From Deinococcus hopiensis KR-140 (GTDB lineage Bacteria; Deinococcota; Deinococci; Deinococcales; Deinococcaceae): DNA of 64,000 bases. The notes under the pieces are model-generated. The model searched no databases. It was not told where the DNA came from and saw only the letters and a list, made by a program, of their open reading frames with translations. Shown here piece after piece: positions 21,879 to 32,784 of the stretch. The position numbers were made by a program, and so were the translations under genes. Positions within the stretch are counted from its first letter, which is position 1. Each line of letters starts with the position of its first letter. The stretch is from the NCBI GenBank assembly GCA_943327755.2, contig CALPYF020000001.1, forward strand, positions 1-64,000, in the 5' to 3' direction.

Positions 21879-22835
21879 ATGACGCAGCGTCTGGTGGTCG
21901 CGGGTGGGAGCGGGTTCCTGGGTCGGGCGGTGGCGCGGCACTTCACGGTGCTGGGGTGGGAGGTCGTGATCCTGTCGCGCTCGCGCCCGGCCGTACCGAC
22001 GCCGGGGCGCTGGGTGGCGTGGGACGCGCTGCGGCAGGGCGAGTGGGTGCGGGAACTGGACGGCGCCTCGGCTCTGCTCAACCTCGCGGGCCGCACCGTG
22101 AACTGCCGGTACAGCGCGGCGAACATGCTGGAGATCTACACGTCCCGCCTGGACAGCACCCGCGCGCTGGGCCGCGCCCTGAGCAGCGTGGACCGCCCGC
22201 CGCGCGCATGGCTGAACGGTTCCACGGCGACCATCTACCGGGACGCGCGCGACCGCCCGCAGGACGAGCTGGGCGGGGAACTGGGCACGGGCTTCAGCGT
22301 GGATGTCGCCCGCCGCTGGGAGGCCGCGCTCATGGAGGAGGACCTGCCGCACACGCGGCGCGTGGCGCTGCGCACCGCGATGGTGTACGGGGTGGGCGCC
22401 GGGGGCATCATGGAGACGACCGACCGCGTGGTGCGGCTGGGCGCGGCAGGCGCCATGGCCGGGGGCGGGCAGATGGTGTCGTGGCTTCACGAGCGGGACT
22501 TCTGCCGCGCCGCGCAGTTCCTGATCGACTCGCCGCCCGAATCGGCTCTCGCCGGGCCGGTGAACGTCAGCGCGCCGCAGTCCCTCCTGAACGCCGCGTT
22601 CCTGCGCGCGTACCGCGACGCGTGGGGCGTGCCCTTCGGCGTGCCGTCCACCGCCGCGCTGATCGGCCTGGGCGCCGCCGTGATGGGCTCCGAGGCCGAA
22701 CTCCTCCTCAAGAGCCGCTGGGTGGTGCCCACGCGCCTGCTGGATGCGGGCTTCACCTTCGAGCATCCCGCGTGGCCGCAGGCGATCCGGGATCTGGTCG
22801 CGCAGGCCCGCCGCGAGGGGCACGCCGGACACTGA
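21879..22835 (+). CDS. TIGR01777-type (YfcH/SDR39U1-like) NAD-dependent epimerase
   Basis: The 318-residue SDR-type protein has the Rossmann motif VVAGGSGFLGRAV near the start and the family signatures LLNLAGRTVNCRY, RLDSTRALG, RTAMVYG, VSWLHERDF and the C-terminal DUF1731-like segment LLLKSRWVVPTRLLDAGF. The substrate is not known for this family. It starts 5 bases after the VWA stop, and TAGGGT lies 6 bases before the ATG, so it may also have its own leaderless transcript. Confidence 0.9.
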   Translation: MTQRLVVAGGSGFLGRAVARHFTVLGWEVVILSRSRPAVPTPGRWVAWDALRQGEWVRELDGASALLNLAGRTVNCRYSAANMLEIYTSRLDSTRALGRALSSVDRPPRAWLNGSTATIYRDARDRPQDELGGELGTGFSVDVARRWEAALMEEDLPHTRRVALRTAMVYGVGAGGIMETTDRVVRLGAAGAMAGGGQMVSWLHERDFCRAAQFLIDSPPESALAGPVNVSAPQSLLNAAFLRAYRDAWGVPFGVPSTAALIGLGAAVMGSEAELLLKSRWVVPTRLLDAGFTFEHPAWPQAIRDLVAQARREGHAGH

Positions 22836-22930
22836 CCCCAGCGGGTGGGTCTTCACGTCGCCTGCGGGTGCGACATTCAGAAGACTGTCAGCCGCGCGCG
22901 CCTATGGTGGGCGCAGGAGGCAACCCGCCC

Positions 22931-25348
22931 GTGGATCACCCTGCCCTGCCCGTGCCCGCCACCCGCGCCGACGTGGACCGCCTGAACGACGCGGCCGACG
23001 CGGTGCTCATGACGTCCATGCAGCAGGCGCAGGAACTGGCCCTGCAGGCCCTGAACCTGGCCACCCGGCTGGCGTACGGGGCAGGCGAGGCGCGCGCGCG
23101 GATGCTGCGCGGGTACGGGCATTACTACCTGTCCGAGTACCCGGAGGCGCTGGCGGCATTCGGGCAGAGCGAGGCCCTGGCGGCCCGGCTCGGGGAGGTC
23201 GTCACGCAGGCGCGCGCGGTGAACGGCCAAGCGATCACGCTGGTCACGCTCGGGCAGTACGGGGCGGGCATGAACCGGCACCTGCACGGCCTGCAGCTGG
23301 GTCAGGCGAGCGGGGACCGGGTGGCGCAGGCGCGCACGCTGAACAACATCGGGAACCTGTACCTGGACCTGCGGGATTACGAGTCGGCGCTGGCCTACCA
23401 TCAGGACGCGCTGACCATGGCCCGTGAACTCGGGCATGACCTGATGGTGTCGAGCGCGTCGATCAACGCTGCGCTCGATTCCCATTACCTCGGCCGTTTC
23501 GAGGACGCGCTGGCCCTGAACCGCGAGACGCTGAGCCGCGCGCAGGCGCAGGGGTACCGGCAGCATGAATTCCTGCTGCGGGCGAACATGGCCGCGAACC
23601 TGCTCGGGCTGGGCCGCCCCGGGGAGGCGCTGGAGCAGGCGCAGCAGGCGGCGCGCGGTTCGCAGGACCTCGGGGACCGTGAGAACCTCTGTGACGCGCT
23701 GGTGCTGCGGGGGCAGGCGCTGCTCGCGCTGGGCGACGGGGCCGCGCGCGCCGCGCTCGAACAGGCCGCCGCACTCGCCGACGACCTGGGCGTGATCTTC
23801 CGGCAGATCGAGGCGCATCAGGCGCTGTCGAACCTGCTGGAAACCGAGGGGGACGTGGCCGGGGCGCTGCGCTCGGCCCGCGTGGCCGCCGAGCTGGAGC
23901 GGCAGGCGCTGACCGACGTGCTTCAGCGCCGCACGCAGGTCACCGCCACGCAGATGAAACTCGAGCAGCTCGCGCACCGGGCCGAGCAGGAACGCGTGCG
24001 CAGCGCGCAGCTCAGCAGTGCGAACGTGGCGTTGCAGGAGGCGCAGGCGCGGCTGGCGCATCAGGCGCGGCACGACGCGCTGACCGGGCTGCTCAACCGC
24101 GCGGCGTTCGAGGCGGAACTGCAGCGCGCCGTCACGGCGCAGGCGCGGGTGGGCGTGCTGTTCATCGACCTCGACCACTTCAAGCAGGTGAACGATTCGC
24201 TGGGGCACGACACCGGGGACCAGCTGCTCGTGCAGGTGGCTGAGCGGCTGCGCTGCGCGGTGCGAGAGGGTGATCTGGTGGCCCGGCAGGGCGGCGACGA
24301 GTTCACGGTGCTCCTGCGGGGCGTGCGGGCCCACGAGGAAGCCGAACTGGCCGCGCAGCGCCTGCTGGGCGCCCTGTCCGCCCCGGTGACGCTGGCGACG
24401 CGGACGCTGACGGTCACCGCGTCCATCGGGGTGGCGGTCTTCCCGGACGACGGGCAGGACGTCCGCACCCTGCAGAAGAACGCGGATCTGGCGATGTACC
24501 TCGCCAAGCAGGACCGGCACGCGGTGCGGCGCTTTCACGCCACGCTGGGCGAGTCCGCGCTGGAACGCCTGGAGCTGGAGCAGGCGCTGCAGGGCGCGCT
24601 GGCCCGCCAGGAGTTCTGCCTGCACTACCAGCCGGTCGTGGGCGCCACGAGCGGCGAGGTGCGGGCGCTGGAGGCGCTGCTGCGCTGGCAGCATCCGCAA
24701 CTGGGACTGGTGCCGCCCGGGCGGTTCATTCCGCTGATCGAGGGCACCGACCTGATCGTGCCGCTGGGCGCCTGGGTGCTGCGCGAGGCCGCGCGGCAGT
24801 TGCAGGTGTGGCGGCGCGAGCGGCCCACGCTGCGCGTGTCGGTGAACGTGGCGCCGCGTCAGCTGGCGCAGCCGGATTTCGCCGAGGTGGTGCAGGCCGC
24901 CCTGGACGAGTTCGGCCTGGACGCCGGGGCCCTGATGCTGGAGGTGACCGAGGGCGCCGTGCTCGGCCAGGACGGCGAGGCGCACGTGGCGCGCGTGGCG
25001 GAACTCGGCCTGCCGCTCGCGCTCGACGATTTCGGCACCGGCTATTCCAGCATCAGCCGCCTGCACCGCCTGCCAGCGCGCTGGCTGAAGATCGACCGGT
25101 CGCTCATTCAGGATCAGGACGCCCCGCCGCCCGCGCGGTCCTCGCGGCCGATCGTGCGGGCGCTGATCACCTTCGCCCACGAGGCCGGGGTGCAGGTCGT
25201 CGCCGAGGGCGTCGAGCGGCCCGAGCAGTGGCGGGACCTGCGCGACTGGGGCTGCGACCTCATCCAGGGGTTCGTGGTGGCGCGCCCGGCCGCCCCGGAC
25301 GATCTGGTGTGGGGGCCCTGGCCGCTATCGTCAATCCAGGCGGACTGA
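22931..25348 (+). CDS. TPR-GGDEF-EAL protein (cyclic di-GMP turnover)
   Basis: The 805-residue protein has about seven TPR-like repeats (residues 20-320), a coiled coil, then a GGDEF domain with intact GGDEF at 454-458. The EAL domain has EALLRW at 581, LEVTEG, LDDFGTGYSS, KIDRSL and VAEGVE, all as in active phosphodiesterases. No signal peptide or membrane segment is seen, so it is cytoplasmic; the TPRs probably sense a protein partner. GTG 22931 with AGGAGG (22915-22920) is preferred. ATG 22904 overlaps a TATGGT box that may be its -10. Confidence 0.9.
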   Translation: MDHPALPVPATRADVDRLNDAADAVLMTSMQQAQELALQALNLATRLAYGAGEARARMLRGYGHYYLSEYPEALAAFGQSEALAARLGEVVTQARAVNGQAITLVTLGQYGAGMNRHLHGLQLGQASGDRVAQARTLNNIGNLYLDLRDYESALAYHQDALTMARELGHDLMVSSASINAALDSHYLGRFEDALALNRETLSRAQAQGYRQHEFLLRANMAANLLGLGRPGEALEQAQQAARGSQDLGDRENLCDALVLRGQALLALGDGAARAALEQAAALADDLGVIFRQIEAHQALSNLLETEGDVAGALRSARVAAELERQALTDVLQRRTQVTATQMKLEQLAHRAEQERVRSAQLSSANVALQEAQARLAHQARHDALTGLLNRAAFEAELQRAVTAQARVGVLFIDLDHFKQVNDSLGHDTGDQLLVQVAERLRCAVREGDLVARQGGDEFTVLLRGVRAHEEAELAAQRLLGALSAPVTLATRTLTVTASIGVAVFPDDGQDVRTLQKNADLAMYLAKQDRHAVRRFHATLGESALERLELEQALQGALARQEFCLHYQPVVGATSGEVRALEALLRWQHPQLGLVPPGRFIPLIEGTDLIVPLGAWVLREAARQLQVWRRERPTLRVSVNVAPRQLAQPDFAEVVQAALDEFGLDAGALMLEVTEGAVLGQDGEAHVARVAELGLPLALDDFGTGYSSISRLHRLPARWLKIDRSLIQDQDAPPPARSSRPIVRALITFAHEAGVQVVAEGVERPEQWRDLRDWGCDLIQGFVVARPAAPDDLVWGPWPLSSIQAD

Positions 25349-26554
25349 CCAGCCGGCCGGCGTGACCTGGACGGCATCCCCGGGCAGGTCGACGGTCAGG
25401 GTGGGCGTGCGGATCCGCCAGCGTCCCCCGTGGGCCGTGGGTGCGGGCAGGCCGCGCAGCGTGACCTCGTGCACGTCGAACAGGTCCGGGCCGCGCGTCA
25501 GGACGGGGTGGCCCACCGTGAGCAGTTCCGCGTCGGGGCCGCGCACCTGAACGTGCCGGGCGTGCAGGAACATCCCCGGTCCCACGGCGTGCAGGTTCAT
25601 CGGGTCGAACCCGCCGAGCCGCAGACGGCCGGGGCTGCTCAGGTGCAGCGCGGGGCCGGGCTGGGCGTGGAAGGCCGCCAGTCGGGCGCTCAGGTCCGCG
25701 TCGTGCGTGTCGGCCGCAGCCTGCGCGGCGCCTTCCAGGTCCGGGTGGGGCGCGGCGGGCAGGGGAGACCCGACCTGTCCGGTCAGCAGGTCGGCCAGAG
25801 GGTGCCCGGCCAGTACCCCGCCGGTCCATGGGGTGCCGGTCCGGTCGAGCAGGTGCGCCAGGGCCGCGCCGCTGCGGTAACTCCAGAAGCGCGGGGTCTG
25901 CCGGGGCGCCGCGGCCGGGTCAAGGTCGGGGTGGTCCGCCAGGAAGCGCGTCTCGACGTACAGGGCGAGGCCCTCGGTGGTCTCCATGCGCGTCTCGAAC
26001 GTGCGGTGGTCCGCGTCCAGCTGCGCGTGCCGCCGGGCGCGCCAGTGCAGCGCGTTCCGCGTCGGGGTCAGCCAGTCCCCGTCTCCCGCGCGCAGGGCTA
26101 CTCGCAGCCAGTGGGTCTCCTCGGCGCGGGCGTGGCGGACCTCCGCCCCGGCGGGGTAGGTCAGGGCGGCCAGTTCGGGGGCGGGCCACGCGGGGGACGG
26201 CGTGGCGCCCTGGTACACGTGGAAGGCCTCGTGGATCAGCGTGGCGGCCAGCGTCCGCGCCGCCTGATCGGGGTCGCCTGTCAGGGGCAGGTCGGGCAGC
26301 AGCACGCCCGCCGCGCCCAGGCCGCCCGGTAGGGTGATGGCGGTGTGCGCGCTCAGCGCCGGGTGGCGGCCCGGCCACACCCACGCGCCGTCCACGTGGG
26401 CCCAGCCGTCCTCACCCGGATCGGCGTGGTTCAGCCACGTGTGCGTGCCGTCGAAGGTCAGCAGCGGCGTGCGCTGCGGCGCGAAGCCGGGCCAGAGGGT
26501 GGGTGCCCGGGCGATCAGGGTCAGGGCGCCGGTCAGCGCGGCGGGCGGGTGCAT
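25331..26554 (-). CDS. Protein of unknown function with an HExxH motif
   Basis: This 407-residue protein has the zinc-protease-like motif LIHEAFHVYQG (about residues 106-116) and a second conserved stretch RMETTEGLALYVETRF, where the glutamate could be the third ligand, as in gluzincins. The C-terminal 150 residues look beta-rich (HLSSPGRLRLGGFDP, HARHVQVRGPDAELLTVGH). No signal peptide is evident. The 3' end overlaps the end of the convergent TPR-GGDEF-EAL gene by 18 bases. A peptidase role is inference from the motif. Confidence 0.75.
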   Translation of the reverse strand: MHPPAALTGALTLIARAPTLWPGFAPQRTPLLTFDGTHTWLNHADPGEDGWAHVDGAWVWPGRHPALSAHTAITLPGGLGAAGVLLPDLPLTGDPDQAARTLAATLIHEAFHVYQGATPSPAWPAPELAALTYPAGAEVRHARAEETHWLRVALRAGDGDWLTPTRNALHWRARRHAQLDADHRTFETRMETTEGLALYVETRFLADHPDLDPAAAPRQTPRFWSYRSGAALAHLLDRTGTPWTGGVLAGHPLADLLTGQVGSPLPAAPHPDLEGAAQAAADTHDADLSARLAAFHAQPGPALHLSSPGRLRLGGFDPMNLHAVGPGMFLHARHVQVRGPDAELLTVGHPVLTRGPDLFDVHEVTLRGLPAPTAHGGRWRIRTPTLTVDLPGDAVQVTPAGWSVRLD

Positions 26555-26592
26555 GCCGTCAGCGTGACACGCGGTGGGGCGGGGGCGCGGCT

Positions 26593-26729
26593 CATACGGA
26601 CTCCGGTTGAAAGGTTTGCAAAAACTTTCAACCCGAGCGGACGCGAGGAGGAGAAGAACGGGTTCCGGGCGTGGAGTTGACGGATCGGTGGTGTTCCGAT
26701 CTGTCAACGAAACAGACGGAATCCGTATC
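26593..26729 (-). repeat. Structured dispersed repeat, copy A
   Basis: Read on the minus strand, this starts TACGGATTCCGTCTGTTTCG and ends CGGAGTCCGTATG, so the two ends are inverted repeats. Inside are a hairpin TTGAC-GATCGG / CCGATC-GTCAA (26671-26705 region), the conserved box CTCCACGCCCGGAACCCG, TCCGCTCGG, and a second hairpin GGTTGAAAG / CTTTCAACC (26605-26632 region). Copies B (60778) and C (61739) keep the same boxes with different but still paired stems. It begins directly at the TGA stop of the DUF4188 gene. Confidence 0.85.
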
Positions 26730-27234
26730 AGGTGCCGGCCCCCACGGTGGCGGGTGGTCCGGTCAGGCGGCCCTGGGCGCTCTGGCTCCGACCGGTGGCG
26801 GGGGTCAGGGTGCCGGCGCGGCCCAGGCCGAAGGGGGGCATGTCCACGTACATGGTCTCGTACGCGCCGGGCTGGATCAGGTACGTCTCGTGCCAGATGC
26901 CGACGGCGCCCGGGTGGCGCCGCGCGGCCTGGTTGAAGGCGCGCCACGCGGGGAGGTGGGCGTGGTCGCGGGCGTGCGCGTAGGCGTGGAGGTGCTCGGC
27001 GCTGCGCCAGTACTGGATCAGGGTGCTGCCGTGCGTCTGGCCGCCCAGCAGGCCCAGTTCTGGGTGGGCCTGGAGTTCGCGCAGCATGCGCGGCATGGCG
27101 CGGAACACCGGCAGCCACGCGGGGACGTTCCAGGGCTGGTTCACGCGGGCGCCGATCAGGAACACGGCGAAAGGTCCGTCGAGTTCGGCAGTCAGGCGGC
27201 TGGCGGGGTGCTGCGGGGTCGCGCTGCGGGTCAT
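26728..27234 (-). CDS. DUF4188 domain protein (heme-degrading monooxygenase-like fold)
   Basis: The 168-residue protein matches DUF4188 (FAVFLIGARVNQPW, MPRMLRELQAHPELGLLGGQ, TLIQYWRSAEHLHAYAHARD, WHETYLIQPGAYETMYVDMP). The fold is of the dimeric alpha/beta barrel type; substrate and reaction are unknown. It is divergent from a PadR regulator gene with a palindrome between them, the usual arrangement of a regulated target. The ribosome binding site GGAGG precedes the ATG. Repeat copy A begins at its stop codon. Confidence 0.85.
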   Translation of the reverse strand: MTRSATPQHPASRLTAELDGPFAVFLIGARVNQPWNVPAWLPVFRAMPRMLRELQAHPELGLLGGQTHGSTLIQYWRSAEHLHAYAHARDHAHLPAWRAFNQAARRHPGAVGIWHETYLIQPGAYETMYVDMPPFGLGRAGTLTPATGRSQSAQGRLTGPPATVGAGT

Positions 27235-27242
27235 GACGCCTC

Positions 27243-27279
27243 CTGACCATCCAGGTCAAATGGTCTATTCTGGATGGTC
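27243..27279. promoter_or_regulatory. PadR-type operator and divergent promoter region
   Basis: GACCATCCAG (27245-27254) is a perfect inverted repeat of CTGGATGGTC (27270-27279). On the + strand CTGACC (27243-27248) and TATTCT (27266-27271) are spaced 17 bases and lie within the palindrome, so a bound dimer would block transcription. A second possible box, TACGCT (27291-27296), lies 6 bases before the PadR start and would give a leaderless message. Confidence 0.6.
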
Positions 27280-27302
27280 TGAGCTGATGGTACGCTTCAG
27301 TC

Positions 27303-27842
27303 ATGCCGGACGCAACCCTGGGCCCCTCCGCGTTCATCGTGCTGGGCTTCCTGAATCACGCGGGCCCCGCCACCGCCTACGACCTCAAACGCTGGGCGGA
27401 CGAGTCGGTGGGCTTCTTCTGGACCTTCCCCCGGTCGCAGCTGTACGCCGAACCGCAGCGCCTTGTCACGCTGGGCCTGCTCACCGAGACGCAGGAGGAC
27501 ACGGGCCGTCGCCGCCGCCTGTACTCGGTCACCGACGCGGGCCGCGCCGCGCTGGAGGGGTGGCGCCGCAGTCCCGCCGGGATGCCCGAACTGCGCGACC
27601 CGGGCCTGCTGCGGATGTTCTTCACGCCTGAAGACGATCACGCCGCCCTGCGCGACCTGGCCGCCGGGCAGCTGCGCCAGCACCAGGAGCGGCTGGATAC
27701 CTACCACGCCATGATGCAGGCCGACCCCTGCGAGCTGCCCGACCGCCCCCGGTTTACGCGCACCCTGCGGATGGGGGAACTGTACGAGCAGGCCTGCCTG
27801 ACCTTCTGGCAGGAAGTCCTCGATACCTTGCGTCCCGAATAG
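27303..27842 (+). CDS. PadR family transcriptional regulator
   Basis: The 179-residue protein has the PadR winged helix at the N terminus (FIVLGFLNHAGPATAYDLKR, FFWTFPRSQLYAEPQRLVTL, RRRLYSVTDAGRAALEGW) and the alpha-helical dimerisation part of the VirR-like C-terminal type. It probably represses the divergent DUF4188 gene, and itself, through the palindrome at 27245-27279. The effector is unknown; PadR proteins often respond to phenolics or antibiotics. Confidence 0.9.
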   Translation: MPDATLGPSAFIVLGFLNHAGPATAYDLKRWADESVGFFWTFPRSQLYAEPQRLVTLGLLTETQEDTGRRRRLYSVTDAGRAALEGWRRSPAGMPELRDPGLLRMFFTPEDDHAALRDLAAGQLRQHQERLDTYHAMMQADPCELPDRPRFTRTLRMGELYEQACLTFWQEVLDTLRPE

Positions 27843-27896
27843 ACGAACGCTTCTGGGGCCACTGATGAACCCGCCCGGCCGACGCCCGCTGCGGCC

Positions 27897-27926
27897 TTGC
27901 CGTTCCGTGAGGGGTCATGATACCTT
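27897..27926 (+). promoter_or_regulatory. Promoter of the infA-rpmJ-rpsM-rpoA operon
   Basis: TTGCCG (27897-27902), an 18-base spacer and TACCTT (27921-27926) form a plausible sigma70-type promoter. The expected start near 27933 leaves a leader of about 25 bases before infA. A promoter is needed here, because the accessory block separates infA from adk. Confidence 0.5.
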
Positions 27927-27958
27927 TACGTTTGGCTTGTATCAGGCCTGGAGGTTGC

Positions 27959-28216
<258 letters not shown>

Positions 28217-28332
28217 AACCCGGGCCGAAGTACCCAACAGATTCCCCGCCCGCAGAGGTGGGAGGGGGGTCGAGCGCTGCCAGCCGCGCACCCATGATGG
28301 GGCGCGCGGCGCGGCGGCGCGAGGAGGAAGCA

Positions 28333-28446
28333 ATGAAAGTTCGTAGCAGTGTCAAAAAGATGTGCGACAACTGCAAAGTGATCCGCCGCCATGGTCGCGT
28401 GCTGGTCATTTGCTCCAACGTCAAGCACAAGCAGAGGCAGGGTTAA
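28333..28446 (+). CDS. rpmJ: 50S ribosomal protein L36
   Basis: The 37-residue protein MKVRSSVKKMCDNCKVIRR, ending CSNVKHKQRQG, is the zinc-binding form of L36, with C11, C14, C27 and H32 as ligands. GAGGAGG at 28321-28327 is the ribosome binding site. A GC-rich hairpin (CCGCGC 28284-28289 with GCGCGG 28304-28309) lies in the 116-base gap after infA. rpsM starts 2 bases after the stop. Confidence 0.97.
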   Translation: MKVRSSVKKMCDNCKVIRRHGRVLVICSNVKHKQRQG

Positions 28447-28448
28447 TC

Positions 28449-28829
28449 ATGGCGCGTATTGCTGGCGTTGACCTGCCCCGCGAAAAGCGCGTCGAAATCG
28501 CGCTCACCTACATCTACGGCATCGGCCTGACCCGCAGCAAAGAAGTTCTGGAACGCACCGGTATCAACCCGGACACCCGCGTCAAGAACCTCAGCGAAGG
28601 CGAGCAGAGCACCCTGCGTGAAGCCATCGAGAAGACCTACAAGGTCGAAGGTGACCTCCGCAGCGAAGTCGGCCAGAACATCAAGCGCCTGATGGACATC
28701 GGCGCCTACCGCGGCCTGCGTCACCGCCGCGGTCTGCCCGTGCGCGGCCAGCGCACCAAGACGAACGCGCGCACCCGCAAGGGCCCCCGCAAGACCGTCG
28801 CCGGCAAGAAAAAGGCCACGAGGAAGTAA
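28449..28829 (+). CDS. rpsM: 30S ribosomal protein S13
   Basis: The 126-residue protein (MARIAGVDLPREKRVEIALT, YIYGIGLTRSKEVLERTGI, RHRRGLPVRGQRTKTNARTR) is S13, in the head of the 30S subunit, contacting the P-site tRNA and the B1 bridges. It has the basic C-terminal tail. Its order with rpsK, rpsD, rpoA and rplQ is the standard alpha operon. Confidence 0.98.
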   Translation: MARIAGVDLPREKRVEIALTYIYGIGLTRSKEVLERTGINPDTRVKNLSEGEQSTLREAIEKTYKVEGDLRSEVGQNIKRLMDIGAYRGLRHRRGLPVRGQRTKTNARTRKGPRKTVAGKKKATRK

Positions 28830-28832
28830 GCC

Positions 28833-29228
<396 letters not shown>

Positions 29229-29365
29229 AGCGCACGCGCGCGCCCACCTGCCCCGCCTCCACCGTCCCACGTGACGTAAGCCCCACCACAGGCAACGGAG
29301 GCGGGCAACAGAGGGCCGCAGACCCGGCCTCCCCCCCAGGGGAAAAGCCGCAAGGAGAGTAAGAC

Positions 29366-29986
<621 letters not shown>

Positions 29987-29990
29987 ATCA

Positions 29991-31002
<1,012 letters not shown>

Positions 31003-31029
31003 GCCGACTGAACCCCAAGGAGATACCCT

Positions 31030-31380
<351 letters not shown>

Positions 31381-31393
31381 CCCCAGACCCCCG

Positions 31394-31432
31394 TGCCCGC
31401 CCCACCACACCGGTGAGGGCGGGCATGTTCTG
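31394..31432 (+). terminator. Terminator of the alpha operon
   Basis: TGCCCGCCC (31394-31402) pairs with GGGCGGGCA (31417-31425), followed by TGTTCTGTT. It lies 14 bases after the rplQ stop. Confidence 0.7.
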
Positions 31433-31452
31433 TTCCGCGCGCCCCCTTACCC

Positions 31453-31501
31453 AGGAGAGAGGCCCGACGTCCCACACCGGGAAACGTCGGGCCTCTCTCC
31501 T
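31453..31501. terminator. Perfect 18-bp inverted repeat between convergent genes (bidirectional terminator)
   Basis: Positions 31453-31470 and 31484-31501 are exact reverse complements (AGGAGAGAGGCCCGACGT on the left), with a 13-base loop. It lies between rplQ (+) and the permease (-), ending 13 bases from the latter's stop codon. It can terminate both strands. Confidence 0.7.
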
Positions 31502-31513
31502 GAGGGCTGCGGC

Positions 31514-32665
31514 TCAGGGGCCGTCGGTGTACACGCGACTGGAATAGTAGTACCGCTGGAGCATCAGCTTGCCCAGCGCAACCAGCGGCACGGCCAGCAG
31601 CGCACCCGCGAAGCCCAGCAGCGACGCTCCGATCAGGATGGCGACGAGCACCGTGATCGGGTGCAGGTCCGTCGTGCGGCTCAGGATGTACGGACTCAGG
31701 AAGTTCCCCTCGATCTGGTTGGCCGCCACGAACACCACGATCACCAGCACGATCTTCAACAGCGCGCCCGGTAGCGTCAGTGCCAGCAGGATCGCCGGGG
31801 TGGCGCCGATGATCGGCCCCAGGTACGGCACGATGTTGAAGGCCCCCGCCAGGAACCCGATCGCAGCGGCGCTGGGAATCCCCACGATGGTCAGGCCCAG
31901 CCACACGAACACTCCGATGAACGAGGCGATCAGCAGCTGCCCGCGCACGTACCCGCCGACCGCCGTGCCGACCAGATCGCTGAACTCCTGCACGCGCGGC
32001 TGCCAGGGCCGCGGGAAGACCCGCAGCAGCGCGGCGTTCACGCGGCTGTAGTCGATCATCAGGTAGATGCTCATCAGCAGGATCAGCAGGATCTGACCGA
32101 CCATGCCGCCGATCGACACCAGCCCGCTGAGCAGCGTGCCGGTCGAGGACAGGGCGTTCTGCAGGATCGGGACGATGTTCTTCCCGAGATTCTGCACGTA
32201 GTCCTGCGCGGCTGTGATCAGCCGCTCACGCGAGTCGGCCAGGCCCGGCACGCCCCGGTCGGTCAGCCAGGAGGTCACGCGGTCCAGCACGTCCCCCAGC
32301 GAACCGATCTGGTCGGGCAGTTTCTGCAGCAGCGTGATCAGCTGCCCAGACACGGTGGCCAGCAGCACCCCCGCAAGACTGAGCAGCCCCGCGAAGATCA
32401 GCACCACGAAGAACACCCCCAGCCCGCGCCGCACCCGCCCACGCTCCAGCCAGTTCAGCAGCGGATTGGCGAGGTAGGCGATCAGGAACGCCACCACGAA
32501 ATCGACCAGCACCGTCTGGATCAGGCCCACGAACCGCCACAGGACGTAGAAGGCCAGCAGGAAGACGATCAGGCGAACCCAGGGGCTGCGCCACGCGTAC
32601 TGGAAGGCGTTGGCACGGGCCGGGGGGACCGGCGTGACAGGCGGACGGACAGGTGGTGGACTCAC
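31514..32665 (-). CDS. AI-2E family transporter (UPF0118/DUF20 permease)
   Basis: The 383-residue protein has about eight hydrophobic segments and the family motifs DFVVAFLIAYLANPLLNWLE, RGLGVFFVVLIFAGLL, GFLAGAFNIVPYLGPIIGA and QIEGNFLSPYILSRTTDLHP. Members export AI-2 or act as Na+/H+ antiporters, so the substrate here is open. The N-terminal 25 residues are proline-rich and cytoplasmic. It stands alone and converges on rplQ. Confidence 0.9.
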   Translation of the reverse strand: MSPPPVRPPVTPVPPARANAFQYAWRSPWVRLIVFLLAFYVLWRFVGLIQTVLVDFVVAFLIAYLANPLLNWLERGRVRRGLGVFFVVLIFAGLLSLAGVLLATVSGQLITLLQKLPDQIGSLGDVLDRVTSWLTDRGVPGLADSRERLITAAQDYVQNLGKNIVPILQNALSSTGTLLSGLVSIGGMVGQILLILLMSIYLMIDYSRVNAALLRVFPRPWQPRVQEFSDLVGTAVGGYVRGQLLIASFIGVFVWLGLTIVGIPSAAAIGFLAGAFNIVPYLGPIIGATPAILLALTLPGALLKIVLVIVVFVAANQIEGNFLSPYILSRTTDLHPITVLVAILIGASLLGFAGALLAVPLVALGKLMLQRYYYSSRVYTDGP

Positions 32666-32784
32666 GCATCTACTCTAGATCAGCGCGCCGGGGCGCCGCT
32701 TGAGGTTCCCTTGCCCCTCCGGCTCCCGCTCCGGGCGGGACGGAGTGGCACAGGCGGTGGCCATCCGCCCGCCGCAGGTCCGGA

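Noticed and set aside
22877..25180. Long minus-strand open frame opposite the TPR-GGDEF-EAL gene
   Set aside because: Shadow of a well-supported gene on the + strand with intact GGDEF and EAL motifs.
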